64,000 bases of DNA from Pseudomonas asuensis (GTDB lineage Bacteria; Pseudomonadota; Gammaproteobacteria; Pseudomonadales; Pseudomonadaceae): positions 325,866 through 389,865 of the forward strand of contig NZ_BMNW01000001.1 of NCBI RefSeq assembly GCF_014646755.1, read 5' to 3'. Within the stretch, counting starts at the first letter, position 1. Every line of letters starts with the position of its first letter. Below, piece by piece: positions 1 to 9,952 of this stretch. The translations under genes and the position numbers were made by a program. The notes beneath the pieces are model-generated. The model was not told where the DNA came from, ran no database searches, and was given only the letters and a program-made list of their open reading frames with translations.

Positions 1-738
1 TTCTACCGGATCTGCGGCCAAGGAAATACGAATGGTATCGCCGATACCCTCGGCAAGTAGCATGCCGAGGCCAACTGCTGACTTGACAGTGCCCGAACGC
101 AGACCACCCGCTTCGGTAATACCCAGGTGCAAAGGTTGCTCGATCTGCTTGGCCAGCAGCCGATAAGCCGACACCGCCATAAAGACATCGCTTGCCTTCA
201 CGCTAACCTTGAAATTTTGGAAGTCCAGCCTATCAAGGTGGTCTACATGGCGCATTGCCGACTCCAGCAACGCTTCGGGAGTAGGCTCACCATATTTTTT
301 CTGAAGATCTTTTTCCAGAGAGCCCGCATTCACGCCGATTCGAATCGGAATGTTTTTATCGCGGGCAGCGTCAACTACCGCCTTGACGCGGTCTTCACGC
401 CCAATATTGCCGGGGTTGATACGCAAGCAGTCAACACCCAGTTCAGCTACACGGAGGGCTATTCGATAATCAAAGTGAATGTCTGCTACTAGAGGTACGT
501 TCACTTGCTGTTTGATCTTGCCGAACGCTTCTGCCGCATCCATATCTGGAACAGACACCCGAACGATGTCTGCGCCAGCATCTTCTAAACGGCGAATTTG
601 CGCTACTGTAGCGGCAACATCACAGGTTTCAGTGTTTGTCATGCTCTGTACCGCAATAGGAGCATCGCCTCCTACTGGCACGGAGCCTACCCAAATCTTT
701 CGAGAAGGGCGACGTTTGATCGGCGATTCGCTATGCAT
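1..738 (-). CDS. ispG: 4-hydroxy-3-methylbut-2-enyl diphosphate synthase, 3' end beyond the window
   Basis: IspG (GcpE) reduces methylerythritol cyclodiphosphate to HMBDP in the cytoplasmic MEP isoprenoid pathway, using a [4Fe-4S] cluster. The first 246 residues are visible and open to the window edge. They start [18 protein letters not shown] and contain the conserved VQSMTNT and [17 protein letters not shown] stretches and INPGNIG. The family is about 370 residues, so the C-terminal cysteine ligands lie outside. The ATG at 738 is chosen because the N-terminus matches Pseudomonas IspG from its first residue. It lies downstream of rodZ on the same strand, separated by 138 bases with no clear signal. 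Identification is secure; only completeness is unknown. Confidence 0.96.
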   Translation of the reverse strand, partial: MHSESPIKRRPSRKIWVGSVPVGGDAPIAVQSMTNTETCDVAATVAQIRRLEDAGADIVRVSVPDMDAAEAFGKIKQQVNVPLVADIHFDYRIALRVAELGVDCLRINPGNIGREDRVKAVVDAARDKNIPIRIGVNAGSLEKDLQKKYGEPTPEALLESAMRHVDHLDRLDFQNFKVSVKASDVFMAVSAYRLLAKQIEQPLHLGITEAGGLRSGTVKSAVGLGMLLAEGIGDTIRISLAADPVE

Positions 739-876
739 GACAGGACTCTTCTTCCTGATAAACACCAACCTCTAGCAGGGGCTGGTTAAAAAACCGGAGA
801 AACATAAAGGGATACGGTCGAACAGCCTAATCAAAGCAACACTGCTCTGCCGCTTTGATCGTAACGCCATTATTGG

Positions 877-1881
877 TTACTGGGACGCCTGCCCTACTTT
901 GAAGCGAGCCGTTTCCCCACGTACATAAGGCTTGATGTCTACAGGCTGGCCGTTATAGGTGATTTGAGCACCTCGGGCATAACCCAGACGAATTTCCACG
1001 GGAGCCTTTACAGTTTCAAACTGCAGGGTATCACCCTTTCGTTTAAGGCCACTGTAAATAACTTTCCCGGATGCATCCGTGATCTGCATCCAGCAGTCTG
1101 CTACCAATTGAACGCTTAAACCGCCTTGCCCTGTTGCTGGGTCAGGCTCACTGGCTGGCGGCGCTACAGGTGCCAGCGCAGCGTCTGTTGATACAACTGA
1201 AGCGGCAGGTGACGCCGGAGCCGGAGTAGCAGCAGGACTTGCAGCACTATCCGTTGCGGCAGGCGCGGGCGTTTGTGCCACGGCATTTCCAGTTGAGGTA
1301 GCCGGCGTACCAGTAGTGCCTGCCTCTGGCGCAGCGGGCACTTCTGCTTTCTGAGCCTCAGCCACAGCCTGATCTTCAGGCTCATCCAGCGTATGGATTT
1401 CAGTAGTACCGTCTGCGCTCTCTACTTCGACATGCTCAAGACTTAGGCCATTACCGCCCATACCTAGCCCGGAGCGCTCCTGCCACCAGAACAGCCCAAG
1501 ACCAATGATTACGACAACGAGAATGAAACTGACAATACGCAGCACACTGCGCGACAAGCGTACAGGCTCTTCGACCCGGTTGATCGTATGAACCGTACTG
1601 CCCTTGGCATCGGTACCCGTATACTGGTCGAAAACCTTTACAAGTTCAGCCTGATCCAGGCCCAACAGTTTTCCGTAGGAACGCACATAGCCACGAGCAA
1701 AGGTATGGCCTGGCAGCTTCTGATAGTCTCCAGCTTCCAGCAACTCGATGACTTGCCCACTCAGATTCATCTGAGCAGCTACTTGAGCGATGCTCCACCC
1801 ATTGGCGGTGCGAGCCTGGCGCAGTATGTCGCCTGGATTACCACGAGCTGACATTACAGCCTCAGGTTGCACATTACTCAT
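877..1881 (-). CDS. rodZ: Cytoskeleton protein RodZ
   Basis: RodZ is a bitopic inner-membrane protein that links MreB filaments to the elongation machinery and so helps set rod shape. The 334 residues show the family layout: a Cro/CI-type helix-turn-helix at about 17-75, a basic stretch, one transmembrane helix at about 115-133, a long Ala/Pro/Thr-rich periplasmic linker at about 165-245, and a C-terminal DUF4115 beta domain. Its ATG overlaps the pilF stop in an ATGA, so the two are translationally coupled. mreBCD lie about 53 kb away in this window. The linker is low complexity, so its length probably varies between strains. Confidence 0.93.
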   Translation of the reverse strand: MSNVQPEAVMSARGNPGDILRQARTANGWSIAQVAAQMNLSGQVIELLEAGDYQKLPGHTFARGYVRSYGKLLGLDQAELVKVFDQYTGTDAKGSTVHTINRVEEPVRLSRSVLRIVSFILVVVIIGLGLFWWQERSGLGMGGNGLSLEHVEVESADGTTEIHTLDEPEDQAVAEAQKAEVPAAPEAGTTGTPATSTGNAVAQTPAPAATDSAASPAATPAPASPAASVVSTDAALAPVAPPASEPDPATGQGGLSVQLVADCWMQITDASGKVIYSGLKRKGDTLQFETVKAPVEIRLGYARGAQITYNGQPVDIKPYVRGETARFKVGQASQ

Positions 1882-2639
1882 CGTTGCTCCGACTGAAGTT
1901 GTTTATATTCTTCCGAAGCGGGATAAAGCCGCTTCAATTGCAGGGTATAACTGGCAGCCGTATCACGATCATTGAATACTTCGGCCAGCCGGATGCCCAG
2001 TAAAAGGCTACGCGCATCCTGGGGAGAAATACGACTAAAGCTTTCGTAGTATCCACGTGCAGGCACATATTCACGGGCAGCATAAGAAAGCTCCGCCATT
2101 TCCAGCAGAGCCTTTGGTTGGTTGCTGTTCAGTCTCAGCGACTTTTCCAAATGCTGGCGTGCCAGTTCAGGTTTATTCAACCTTAACGCAGTCAGACCAA
2201 GGTTTTCAAAGACTCGTGAACGCTCAGGATACAAGGGATCCTGGGAAGCTTCGGTGAAGCGATCATAGGCTTCGCTGTACCGCTTCTGCTCAAACAGAAA
2301 GCTTCCATAGTTGTTGAGGATACGAGGATCATTTCGGCGAGCCGACATGGCCTTGCGATATTCCTCATCAGCCAGCTTGGGCTCCATTTCGGTCTGAAAG
2401 ACTAATGCCAATGCAGCATGGGCATCAGCGCTGGAAGAATCGAGCTGGAGCGCCTGCTTCAAAGGAACCTTGGCTTGCTCGGTATTCCCTTCCTGCAGAT
2501 AACCCAGGCCCAGCTGGATATAGGCATCCCGGGCCTGATCACGACCTTTTCCCGTACTCAAGGGGTCAGTGGAGCCAGTAGTGACGCAGCCGGTTAAAAG
2601 TCCTGCAACTGCCAAAGCCAATACTGCACGCAACATCAC
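1878..2639 (-). CDS. pilF: Type IV pilus pilotin lipoprotein PilF (PilW)
   Basis: PilF is the outer-membrane lipoprotein that assembles and localises the type IV pilus secretin PilQ. The 253 residues begin with a lipoprotein signal peptide whose lipobox LTGC puts the lipidated cysteine at 18. Tandem TPR motifs follow across about 40-240, for example DAYIQLGLGYLQEGNTEQA. Length matches the Pseudomonas protein (about 250). The gene lies between rlmN (15-base gap) and rodZ (4-base overlap), the usual pseudomonad order. The TPR fold alone is not specific; lipobox, length and synteny together support PilF. Confidence 0.92.
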   Translation of the reverse strand: MMLRAVLALAVAGLLTGCVTTGSTDPLSTGKGRDQARDAYIQLGLGYLQEGNTEQAKVPLKQALQLDSSSADAHAALALVFQTEMEPKLADEEYRKAMSARRNDPRILNNYGSFLFEQKRYSEAYDRFTEASQDPLYPERSRVFENLGLTALRLNKPELARQHLEKSLRLNSNQPKALLEMAELSYAAREYVPARGYYESFSRISPQDARSLLLGIRLAEVFNDRDTAASYTLQLKRLYPASEEYKQLQSEQR

Positions 2640-2654
2640 TAACCCTCTCCTTAA

Positions 2655-3800
2655 TTAATTCTGGCGAACATCCAAGGCCGCTTCTTTTTCGTTACTCAGC
2701 TGGCGTACAGCAATGTAACGCTCGCTTCGCCGGGTGCGGTCCATGACCTTTCCGACCAGCTGCCCACATGCCGCATCAATATCATCACCACGCGTGGTAC
2801 GCACGGTGACATTGAAATCAGCCTGCTGCAGAAGTTCCTGGAAGCGGCGCACCGCATTCTTGCTGGGACGCTCGTAACCAGAATGAGGGAATGGATTGAA
2901 AGGAATCAGGTTGATCTTGCAGGGCACGTTGCGTAGCAATTCGATCATCTGCACAGCGTGCTCAGGCTGATCATTAACGTCTTTGAGCAACGTATATTCA
3001 ATAGTCAGAACACGTTTTTCACCCAACTGGCCAATATAACGCTGACAAGCATCAAGCAGCATGGCCAGAGGATATTTACGGTTGATCGGTACCAGCTCGT
3101 TACGCAGGGCGTCATTGGGCGCATGCAGTGATAATGCCAAGGAAACATCGACGTGCTTGGCCAGCTCCTCGATCATAGGCACTACGCCGGAGGTGGATAA
3201 CGTCACCTTGCGCTTGGATATGCCATAGCCCAAGTCGTCCATCATGATCTGCATGGCTGCCACGACATTATCGAAGTTGAGCAAAGGCTCACCCATGCCC
3301 ATCATCACTACGTTTGTAATCGCGCGGTCGATCTTGGCAGGCACGGTACCAAATGATTTGTTAGCAACCCACACTTGGCCGATTACTTCAGCCGCTGTGA
3401 GATTGCTATTAAAACCTTGCTTTCCGGTCGAACAGAAACTGCAGTCAAGCGCACAGCCTGCCTGTGATGATACGCACAGGGTGCCACGCTTGTCCTGAGG
3501 AATATAAACGGTTTCAACACAGCTACCGGAGGCCACGCGGATGACCCACTTGCGGGTGCCGTCCGCCGAAATATCTTCGCTCACAACCTCAGGGCCGCGA
3601 ATCTCGGCACAGGCCTTGAGCTTTTCGCGCAAGGCCTTGCCGACATTACTCATGGCGTCAAAGTCATCAACGCCAAAGTGGTGAATCCATTTCATCACTT
3701 GGCCGGCACGAAAGCGCTTTTCTCCGATTGACTCGAAGAACTGCTCCATTTGTGGCTGGGTAAGCCCCAGCAGGTTAGTCTTGCCGACTGTATTGCTCAT
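2655..3800 (-). CDS. rlmN: Dual-specificity rRNA/tRNA adenine-C2 methyltransferase RlmN
   Basis: RlmN is a radical-SAM enzyme that methylates C2 of A2503 in 23S rRNA and of A37 in several tRNAs. The 381-residue product has the CxxxCxxC cluster motif at 116-123 (CALDCSFC), the MGMGEPLLN segment, and a C-terminal CGQL whose cysteine carries the methyl group during catalysis. The start [13 protein letters not shown] matches the family. It sits 15 bases downstream of ndk and 15 upstream of pilF on the same strand. Confidence 0.96.
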   Translation of the reverse strand: MSNTVGKTNLLGLTQPQMEQFFESIGEKRFRAGQVMKWIHHFGVDDFDAMSNVGKALREKLKACAEIRGPEVVSEDISADGTRKWVIRVASGSCVETVYIPQDKRGTLCVSSQAGCALDCSFCSTGKQGFNSNLTAAEVIGQVWVANKSFGTVPAKIDRAITNVVMMGMGEPLLNFDNVVAAMQIMMDDLGYGISKRKVTLSTSGVVPMIEELAKHVDVSLALSLHAPNDALRNELVPINRKYPLAMLLDACQRYIGQLGEKRVLTIEYTLLKDVNDQPEHAVQMIELLRNVPCKINLIPFNPFPHSGYERPSKNAVRRFQELLQQADFNVTVRTTRGDDIDAACGQLVGKVMDRTRRSERYIAVRQLSNEKEAALDVRQN

Positions 3801-3815
3801 GGATTCACCTGTGGA

Positions 3816-4247
3816 TCAGCGAGTGCGCTCGCAAACTTCAGTTGCAGCGAAGAAGTAAGCGATTTCACGGGCTGCCGATGCTTCGGAATCGGAACCGTGA
3901 ACAGCGTTTTCATCGATGGAAACAGCGAAGTCAGCGCGGATGGTACCAGCGTCTGCTTTCTTAGGATCAGTAGCGCCCATCAGCTCACGGTTCTTGGCAA
4001 TGGCGTTTTCGCCTTCCAGAACCTGAACAACAACCGGGCCGGAAGTCATGAATGACACCAGATCCTTGAAGAAAGGACGCTCTTTGTGTTCAGCATAGAA
4101 GCCACCGGCTTCGCGCTCGGAGAGCTGAACCATCTTCGCGGCCACAACGCGCAGGCCTGCCTTTTCGAAGCGAGTGATGATCTCACCAACAACGTTCTTG
4201 GCTACAGCGTCCGGCTTGATGATAGAAAGGGTGCGTTGAACAGACAT
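3816..4247 (-). CDS. ndk: Nucleoside diphosphate kinase
   Basis: Ndk transfers the gamma phosphate from ATP to other NDPs through a phosphohistidine. The 143-residue protein carries SIIKPDAV at 8-15, the P-loop region and the active His117 in [10 protein letters not shown] longer in-frame reading starts at 4268, but the ATG at 4247 is preferred: it gives the family N-terminus [15 protein letters not shown] and has a GGAG ribosome site just upstream. It lies between the terminator that follows iscX and rlmN, so it probably has its own promoter. Confidence 0.96.
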   Translation of the reverse strand: MSVQRTLSIIKPDAVAKNVVGEIITRFEKAGLRVVAAKMVQLSEREAGGFYAEHKERPFFKDLVSFMTSGPVVVQVLEGENAIAKNRELMGATDPKKADAGTIRADFAVSIDENAVHGSDSEASAAREIAYFFAATEVCERTR

Positions 4248-4272
4248 GACAACTCCAAAGTTGGGCATTTAG

Positions 4273-4302
4273 CAAAAACGAAACCCGCGGATTATACGCG
4301 GG
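4273..4302 (-). terminator. Terminator after iscX, with a TATAAT in its loop
   Basis: The stem CCCGCG/CGCGGG (4284-4289 with 4297-4302) encloses a 7-base loop. On the minus strand it is followed by a U-rich run (positions 4283 down to 4273). It lies just after the iscX stop and ends the isc operon. The loop reads TATAATC on the minus strand, a perfect -10 hexamer pointing into ndk, although I see no matching -35. Confidence 0.65.
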
Positions 4303-4336
4303 CTTCGGTCAAAAGCGTAGGCTAACGAATAATAGG

Positions 4337-4537
4337 TTAGTCTGCTTCTTCAATCCACGCTGACTGGATGGCTTCGAGTACTTTCTCGCCACCCCGCTGC
4401 GGGTCATCTTCAAACTCAGGCAGAGCCGTCACCCAGTTACGTAGCTTCACGAAATTTACATAACGCGGATCTACATCCGGATGTGCCTCGGAAAGAGCGA
4501 TTGCGATATCCAGCACATCGACCCATTTCATCGCCAT
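4337..4537 (-). CDS. iscX: Fe-S cluster assembly protein IscX
   Basis: IscX (YfhJ) is a small acidic protein that binds IscS and iron and modulates cluster assembly. The 66 residues MAMKWVDVLDIAIALSEAHP onward match the family in length and in the DVDP..VNFVKLRNWV core. It is the last gene of the isc operon, 11 bases after fdx, and is followed by a terminator-like hairpin. Confidence 0.94.
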   Translation of the reverse strand: MAMKWVDVLDIAIALSEAHPDVDPRYVNFVKLRNWVTALPEFEDDPQRGGEKVLEAIQSAWIEEAD

Positions 4538-4548
4538 GATGATCTTCC

Positions 4549-4887
4549 TTAGTGACGTTCCGATACCTGATTAATGGTATAGCGCGGAATTTCCACGACC
4601 AGATCGGTAGTGCCGACCTTAGCCTGGCAGGACAACCGGGACTCAGGCTCTAGCCCCCATGCCTTGTCCAGCATGTCGTCTTCAAGCTCGTCAGAAGGCT
4701 CCATAGAACCAAAGCCCTCTCGAACTACGACATGACATGTCGTACAGGCGCATGACATTTCACAGGCATGTTCGACTTCAATACCATTGCGCAACGCTGC
4801 ATCGATGATAGTTTCACCTTCTTCGGCCTGGATCACCGCGCCCTCGGGGCAATGCTCTGGGTGGGGCAGAAAAACGATCTGCGGCAT
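4549..4887 (-). CDS. fdx: Isc-type [2Fe-2S] ferredoxin
   Basis: Fdx supplies electrons for cluster assembly on IscU. The 112-residue protein has the adrenodoxin-type ligands Cys42, Cys48, Cys51 and Cys87 (ACEMSCACTTC and LSC). A longer frame opens at 4974 inside hscA, but the ATG at 4887 is chosen because it gives MPQIVFLPHPEHCPEGA, the known N-terminus, with GAGGAG upstream. It begins 7 bases after the hscA stop. Confidence 0.95.
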   Translation of the reverse strand: MPQIVFLPHPEHCPEGAVIQAEEGETIIDAALRNGIEVEHACEMSCACTTCHVVVREGFGSMEPSDELEDDMLDKAWGLEPESRLSCQAKVGTTDLVVEIPRYTINQVSERH

Positions 4888-4894
4888 GGTGAAC

Positions 4895-6754
4895 TTACTC
4901 CTCGATTTCGTTGAGACGACGACCCGCCAGGGCCGCCTTGATCGATGCATCCATTCGGCGAGCCGCGAATGCATCAGTCACATGGGAAAGACGTTTAGTT
5001 TGTGTTTCGATAGCTGAGGCGTCTGAAGTGTCGACAAGATCTTTCAGCTTGCCAATTTCAGCTGTTATAACTTCACGCTCTTCAGCATCCAGCAACCGGT
5101 CGCCATCTTCGGTGACAGCTGCCTGAACCGCCTCAAGGAGACGCCGCGCCTCGACTTGGTGCTCACGCAACACACGGGCACTCATATCATCGCCGGCATA
5201 CTGGAAAGAATCCTGCAGCATGCGTGCAATTTCACCGTCGGTCAGACCATAAGACGGCTTGACCTGAATGCTAGCCTCTACGCCACTGGACAGCTCTCGC
5301 GCGGAAACACTGAGCAAGCCATCCGCATCGACCTGAAAGGTTACTCGGATCTTGGCCGCGCCAGCCACCATAGGCGGAATACCTCGCAGCTCGAAGCGAG
5401 CCAGCGAACGAGCATCTTTTACCAGCTCTCGTTCACCTTGCAGCACATGAATCATCATGGCTGACTGGCCATCCTTGTAAGTTGTAAAGTCCTGCGCACG
5501 CGCTACGGGAATAGTCGTATTACGCGGGATGATCTTTTCCATCAGACCGCCCATGGTTTCAAGCCCAAGGGAAAGTGGAATGACATCCAGCAACAAGAGC
5601 TCTTCACCCCCACGGTTACCCGCCAGGGTGTCCGCCTGAATAGCCGCGCCGATTGCAACGACTTTATCAGGGTCAATATCCGTGAGCGGCTCGCGACCAA
5701 ACAGCTTGGCTACAGCAGAACGCACCTGAGGTACGCGTGTTGAACCACCCACCATGACTACGGCCTTGACCTCGTCAAGCTCGCAGCCTGAGTCGCGCAC
5801 TGCACGGCGGCAAGCCTTCAGGCTTCGAGCGATCAATGGTTCAACCAAAATCTCGAAGTGCTCGCGGGTAAGCTCGCCCTGCCAATCACCATAATTGAGC
5901 GTGACGGATGCCTGCGTTGACAATTGCTCTTTGGCAGCACAACCCAGCTGAAGCAGTTGTCGCTGCTGAGAGGGCGCAAGATTCGTAGACAATCCAGCCT
6001 GCTCGATAACCCAAGTGGCAATAGCATGGTCGAAATCATCGCCGCCTAGTGCGCTGTCGCCACCGGTAGCCAAGACCTCAAAGACACCCTTGCTCAAGCG
6101 CAGGATGGAAATATCGAACGTGCCACCACCCAGGTCATAGATAGCGATGAGACCTTCAGCGCCACGATCCAGCCCATACGCTACCGCGGCCGCAGTTGGC
6201 TCATTGAGCAAGCGCAACACGTTCAAGCCGGCCAACCTGGCAGCATCCTTGGTCGCCTGACGCTGAGCATCATCAAAATAAGCCGGAACGGTAATAACCG
6301 CGCCGACCAGCTCACCGCCCAAGGTTTTTTCCGCACGCGTACGCAGCACACGAAGGATATCAGCCGAGACTTCAACAGGGCTTTTAAGCCCCTGCGCCGT
6401 CTCGATGAAAGGCATATGGGATTCGCCGTCAGCGAATCGATAGGGCAACTGCTCGCCTAACTGCTTGATGTCAGCCAGACCGCGCCCCATGAAACGCTTT
6501 ACAGAAAGGATAGTATTGAAGGGGTCTTCAGCAGCGCTTTGCTTGGCCACCATACCCACTTCAATAGCATTTTCCAGATAGCGGACAGCTGAAGGAAGAA
6601 TAACGTCGCCCTGCTCATCAGGCAGCGGCTCGGAGACGCCGCTGCGTACAGCAGCGACAAGGGAATTTGTAGTGCCCAGATCGATTCCTACCGCCAACTT
6701 ACGTTGATGCGGTTTGGCCGCCATTCCGGGTTCGGCAATTTGCAATAAAGCCAT
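4895..6754 (-). CDS. hscA: Fe-S assembly Hsp70-type chaperone HscA
   Basis: HscA is the specialised Hsp70 that, driven by ATP and HscB, releases clusters from IscU to acceptor proteins. The 619 residues show the nucleotide-binding domain starting [14 protein letters not shown] at about 24, the phosphate-binding [10 protein letters not shown], the [13 protein letters not shown] motif, and a substrate-binding domain with a helical lid. Length equals that of Pseudomonas HscA. The gene lies 44 bases after hscB. The LPPVK motif it recognises is present in the IscU encoded upstream. Confidence 0.96.
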   Translation of the reverse strand: MALLQIAEPGMAAKPHQRKLAVGIDLGTTNSLVAAVRSGVSEPLPDEQGDVILPSAVRYLENAIEVGMVAKQSAAEDPFNTILSVKRFMGRGLADIKQLGEQLPYRFADGESHMPFIETAQGLKSPVEVSADILRVLRTRAEKTLGGELVGAVITVPAYFDDAQRQATKDAARLAGLNVLRLLNEPTAAAVAYGLDRGAEGLIAIYDLGGGTFDISILRLSKGVFEVLATGGDSALGGDDFDHAIATWVIEQAGLSTNLAPSQQRQLLQLGCAAKEQLSTQASVTLNYGDWQGELTREHFEILVEPLIARSLKACRRAVRDSGCELDEVKAVVMVGGSTRVPQVRSAVAKLFGREPLTDIDPDKVVAIGAAIQADTLAGNRGGEELLLLDVIPLSLGLETMGGLMEKIIPRNTTIPVARAQDFTTYKDGQSAMMIHVLQGERELVKDARSLARFELRGIPPMVAGAAKIRVTFQVDADGLLSVSARELSSGVEASIQVKPSYGLTDGEIARMLQDSFQYAGDDMSARVLREHQVEARRLLEAVQAAVTEDGDRLLDAEEREVITAEIGKLKDLVDTSDASAIETQTKRLSHVTDAFAARRMDASIKAALAGRRLNEIEE

Positions 6755-6798
6755 TGCTATTCAGCTTGTGCTAGGGGCGCCTGTGAGCAGGCGCCAGA

Positions 6799-7320
6799 TT
6801 AATCGTCGAGGCGCTCTTCCAACTGACGCACTTCGCTGCTCAGCTTGTCAAGAAACTGCATACGACGAACAAGCCGTTCTGCTGTTTCCTGTTTTGAAGA
6901 ATGCTCCCAACACGAATCGAATTCGGTTTCGAGTTCAGCCTGGGATTTCTTCAAGCGCTGTTTAAAAGGCGCAATACCGTCAACATCACCTGCCTCCTGT
7001 AACTCCTCCAGCTCTTCACGCCATTGCATCTGCTGAAGGAGAAACTCAGGATCCTGTATGGTCGCCTCAACAGACATTTCAAGGCCTTTAAGCGATAACA
7101 GGTAGCGGGCTCGCCGAGAAGGCGTTTTGAGGACGTGATACGCTTCATTCAATTGTGCCGCACGCTCGAGCACTTGCCGGCGCTCACGCTCGGGCGCATC
7201 GGCAAAGCGATCAGGATGCACCGTGCGCGCAAGCTCACGGTAGCGACTCGAAAGTTGCTCAAGATCAAGCTTGAAGGCTGGCTTGATCTCAAACAAGGCA
7301 AAGTGACAAAGCGTTCCCAC
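6799..7320 (-). CDS. hscB: Fe-S assembly J-protein HscB, GTG start
   Basis: HscB is the J-domain co-chaperone that brings IscU to HscA and stimulates its ATPase. From a GTG at 7320 the product is 173 residues with the HPD motif at 35-37 and a C-terminal three-helix domain (about 90-173). The GTG is preferred over the longer frame from 7359 because it gives the family start [10 protein letters not shown], follows the iscA stop by 8 bases and has GAGG about 7 bases upstream. The upstream extension would lie inside iscA. Confidence 0.93.
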   Translation of the reverse strand: MGTLCHFALFEIKPAFKLDLEQLSSRYRELARTVHPDRFADAPERERRQVLERAAQLNEAYHVLKTPSRRARYLLSLKGLEMSVEATIQDPEFLLQQMQWREELEELQEAGDVDGIAPFKQRLKKSQAELETEFDSCWEHSSKQETAERLVRRMQFLDKLSSEVRQLEERLDD

Positions 7321-7328
7321 GGGTAACC

Positions 7329-7652
7329 TCAGACGTTGAAGCTTTCGCCGCAGCCACACTCACCGCGCACGTTGGGGTTATTGAACTTGAATCCTTCGTT
7401 AAGGCCTTCCTTGACAAAGTCAAGCTCAGTGCCGTCAAGATAGACCAAGCTTTTCGGGTCAATAATCACCTTGACGCCGTAGCTTTCGAACACTTGGTCT
7501 TCTTCTGCCAGCGCATCAACGAATTCCAACACATAGGCCAAGCCAGAACATCCGGTGGTACGTACGCCCAGACGAATGCCTTCGCCTTTGCCGCGCCCTT
7601 CCAGAGAGCGCTGCACATGACGTGCAGCGGATTCAGTCATGCTAATGGCCAT
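7329..7652 (-). CDS. iscA: A-type Fe-S carrier IscA
   Basis: IscA delivers iron or preformed clusters to apoproteins. The 107-residue protein carries the three conserved cysteines Cys35, Cys99 and Cys101 (TTGCSG and ECGCG). The ATG at 7652 has AGGAGG five bases upstream. An alternative ATG four codons later (MTESAARHV) would give the shorter classical N-terminus. It lies 10 bases after iscU. Confidence 0.94.
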   Translation of the reverse strand: MAISMTESAARHVQRSLEGRGKGEGIRLGVRTTGCSGLAYVLEFVDALAEEDQVFESYGVKVIIDPKSLVYLDGTELDFVKEGLNEGFKFNNPNVRGECGCGESFNV

Positions 7653-7662
7653 CAATGCCTCC

Positions 7663-8049
7663 TCAAGCCAAACCTTTCTTCTGCTTATAGTCATGCACCG
7701 CTGCTTTGATGGCGTCTTCAGCCAACACCGAGCAGTGGATCTTGACTGGAGGCAGAGCCAGCTCTTCAGCAATCATGGAATTTTTGATCGCTTCCGCTTC
7801 ATCAATTGTCTTGCCTTTCATCCACTCGGTAGCCAGTGAACTCGAAGCGATTGCGGAACCGCAACCATAGGTCTTGAAGCGGGCATCTTCAATAATGCCC
7901 TGATCGTTGACCTTGATCTGCAGGCGCATGACGTCACCACATGCCGGAGCGCCAACCATGCCTGTACCGACGTCGGGATCTTCCGCATCGAACTTGCCAA
8001 CATTGCGCGGGTTTTCGTAGTGATCGATTACTTTATCGCTGTAAGCCAT
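7663..8049 (-). CDS. iscU: Fe-S cluster scaffold IscU
   Basis: IscU is the scaffold on which [2Fe-2S] and [4Fe-4S] clusters are built from IscS-derived sulfur. The 128-residue product has the three ligand cysteines Cys37, Cys63 and Cys106 and the HscA-recognition motif LPPVK at 99-103. It starts [18 protein letters not shown], as in the family, 28 bases after iscS. Confidence 0.97.
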   Translation of the reverse strand: MAYSDKVIDHYENPRNVGKFDAEDPDVGTGMVGAPACGDVMRLQIKVNDQGIIEDARFKTYGCGSAIASSSLATEWMKGKTIDEAEAIKNSMIAEELALPPVKIHCSVLAEDAIKAAVHDYKQKKGLA

Positions 8050-8077
8050 TTTTCAATCCTCACTCATCAGGAGCGGT

Positions 8078-9292
8078 TTAGTGTGCCTGCCATTCAACAG
8101 TGGTCAGGTCAACGCCCTCTTTGTACATATCCCACAACGGAGAAAGCTCACGCAGCTTGGTTACTGCATCACGCACTTTCTCGGCGGCATAATCAACTTC
8201 TTCTTCAGTCGTAAAACGGCCAAAGGTGAAACGGATGGAGCTATGAGCCAGCTCATCGTTGCGGCCCAAGGCGCGCAATACGTAGGAAGGCTCAAGCGAA
8301 GCCGAGGTACAGGCCGAGCCGGACGACACCGCCAGATCCTTAAGCGCCATGATCAAGGACTCACCCTCTACATAGTTGAAGCTCAGGTTCAGGTTGTGCG
8401 GTACACGCGAAATCAGACTGCCGTTTACATACAGCTCTTCCATATCTTGAAGCTTGCTGTAGAAGCGATCGCTCAACGCCTTGATTCGGACGTTTTCCTG
8501 AGCCATTTCTTCCTTGGCAATTCGGAAGGCTTCACCCATACCTACAATCTGGTGAGTTGCCAACGTGCCTGAGCGCATGCCACGCTCGTGACCGCCGCCA
8601 TGAGTCTGGGCCTCAAGACGAACACGCGGCTTACGACGAACATAAAGCGCACCAATGCCCTTTGGACCGTAGGTCTTGTGAGCAGAGAACGACATGAGGT
8701 CAACCTTCAGCTTCTCAAGATCGATCTCAACCTTGCCGGTCGACTGTGCAGCATCGACATGGAACAAAACTCCACGGGAACGTGTGAGCTCGCCCAGCGC
8801 AGCAATGTCGTTAACAGTGCCAATCTCATTGTTAACGTGCATGAGAGAGACCAGAATGGTGTCCTCACGCAGCGCCGCCTCAACCATATCAGGAGTGATC
8901 AGGCCATCCTCGCCCGGCTCAAGGTAAGTTACTTCAAAACCTTCACGCTCGAGCTGGCGAGTCGTATCCAGGACGGCCTTGTGCTCAATCCTCGAAGTGA
9001 TGATGTGCTTGCCTTTACTCTGATAAAAATGAGCCACACCCTTGATTGCCAGGTTATCCGACTCGGTTGCACCCGATGTCCAGACAATCTCGCGCGGGTC
9101 GGCATTTACCAGCTCAGCCACTTGGCGGCGGGCATTTTCAACCGACTCCTCAGCCTTCCAGCCAAACATATGCGAGCGGGAAGCCGGATTACCAAAGTTA
9201 CCGTCCACCAACAGGCACTCACTCATCTTCTGAGCGACACGGGGATCGACGGGAGTAGTTGCAGAATAATCAAGATAGATCGGTAGTTTCAT
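8078..9292 (-). CDS. iscS: Cysteine desulfurase IscS
   Basis: IscS is the PLP enzyme that converts cysteine to alanine and passes the sulfur as a persulfide to IscU and to tRNA-thiolation proteins. The 404 residues contain the PLP lysine Lys206 in [12 protein letters not shown], the [12 protein letters not shown] segment and the catalytic loop cysteine Cys328 in [13 protein letters not shown] precedes the ATG. It is the first enzyme gene after iscR, with a 31-base gap. Confidence 0.97.
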   Translation of the reverse strand: MKLPIYLDYSATTPVDPRVAQKMSECLLVDGNFGNPASRSHMFGWKAEESVENARRQVAELVNADPREIVWTSGATESDNLAIKGVAHFYQSKGKHIITSRIEHKAVLDTTRQLEREGFEVTYLEPGEDGLITPDMVEAALREDTILVSLMHVNNEIGTVNDIAALGELTRSRGVLFHVDAAQSTGKVEIDLEKLKVDLMSFSAHKTYGPKGIGALYVRRKPRVRLEAQTHGGGHERGMRSGTLATHQIVGMGEAFRIAKEEMAQENVRIKALSDRFYSKLQDMEELYVNGSLISRVPHNLNLSFNYVEGESLIMALKDLAVSSGSACTSASLEPSYVLRALGRNDELAHSSIRFTFGRFTTEEEVDYAAEKVRDAVTKLRELSPLWDMYKEGVDLTTVEWQAH

Positions 9293-9323
9293 CGGTAACT
9301 CCTATATCAGGCTGGCGGCCGGC

Positions 9324-9821
9324 TCACTCAATAGCGGACGCTTCAATCTTTTCAATGTCCGAGGCACGAGTTCGGCTATTGCAGACTCGCTTATCCTGAC
9401 GGTTCGCTACAGCTTGTATCTCATTACGCGCCACTAGATCCGCTAGCGTGATACCGCTAAGAAACGTATGGATCTGATCACTCAGATCGCACCACAGGTG
9501 ATGCGTCAGGCATATATCACCGGAGTGACAGTCACCTTGCCCCTGACAGCGGGTCGCATCAACGGATTCATTTACGGCATCAATGACCTGAGCGACATGA
9601 ATGTCCTGCATATCGCGCGATAGCTGATAACCGCCGCCTGGACCACGCACGCTGGTTACCAAAGTGCCACGGCGCAGCTTGGCAAACAGCTGTTCAAGAT
9701 AGGAAAGCGATATACCTTGGCGTTCCGAGATGTCAGCCAGGGAGACCGGTCCACGCTGCGCATGCAGCGCCAGATCGAGCATGGCGGTGACGGCGTATCG
9801 TCCTTTGGTTGTCAGTCTCAT
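9324..9821 (-). CDS. iscR: Fe-S responsive transcription regulator IscR
   Basis: IscR is an Rrf2-family repressor that senses Fe-S supply by carrying a [2Fe-2S] cluster itself. The 165 residues show the winged helix (about 1-60, [20 protein letters not shown]) and the ligand set Cys92, Cys98, Cys104 and His107. The tail after about 135 is the variable part of the family. It heads the isc operon, and a type 1 IscR operator lies across its promoter, which fits feedback repression of the operon. Confidence 0.96.
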   Translation of the reverse strand: MRLTTKGRYAVTAMLDLALHAQRGPVSLADISERQGISLSYLEQLFAKLRRGTLVTSVRGPGGGYQLSRDMQDIHVAQVIDAVNESVDATRCQGQGDCHSGDICLTHHLWCDLSDQIHTFLSGITLADLVARNEIQAVANRQDKRVCNSRTRASDIEKIEASAIE

Positions 9822-9852
9822 GGCAAAACCAGGATGTGCTTTAGATAAGGCA

Positions 9853-9885
9853 ATTATGCAATTCCTGACTATTTAAGTCAACTAT
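9853..9885 (-). promoter_or_regulatory. iscR promoter with overlapping IscR type 1 operator
   Basis: On the minus strand a -35 TTGACT (9876-9881) and a -10 CATAAT (9853-9858) are spaced by 17 bases, and transcription would start about 25 bases before the iscR ATG. Across the -35, positions 9861-9885 match the E. coli type 1 IscR consensus at all but two of 25 positions by eye: the half-sites CTGACT and AGTCAACTAT flank a 5-base AT core. In E. coli holo-IscR represses its own operon through such sites. Confidence 0.78.
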
Positions 9886-9952
9886 AAGTCCTATCAATAC
9901 AGTCAACCATTAAAGCCGACCAGAGGTGTTCACATGCCCCTCTTAATCCTGA

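Noticed and set aside
4888..4974. 29-residue N-terminal extension of Fdx
   Set aside because: It overlaps hscA, is basic and unlike the family. The ATG at 4887 has a good ribosome site and the known N-terminus.
7653..7772. 40-residue N-terminal extension of IscA
   Set aside because: It is a reading of iscU in another frame; AGGAGG marks the ATG at 7652.
8588..9286. 232-residue plus-strand open frame opposite iscS
   Set aside because: It lies entirely antisense to the well-supported iscS gene, has no ribosome site and resembles no family. Similar antisense frames occur opposite murA, yhdP and garD.
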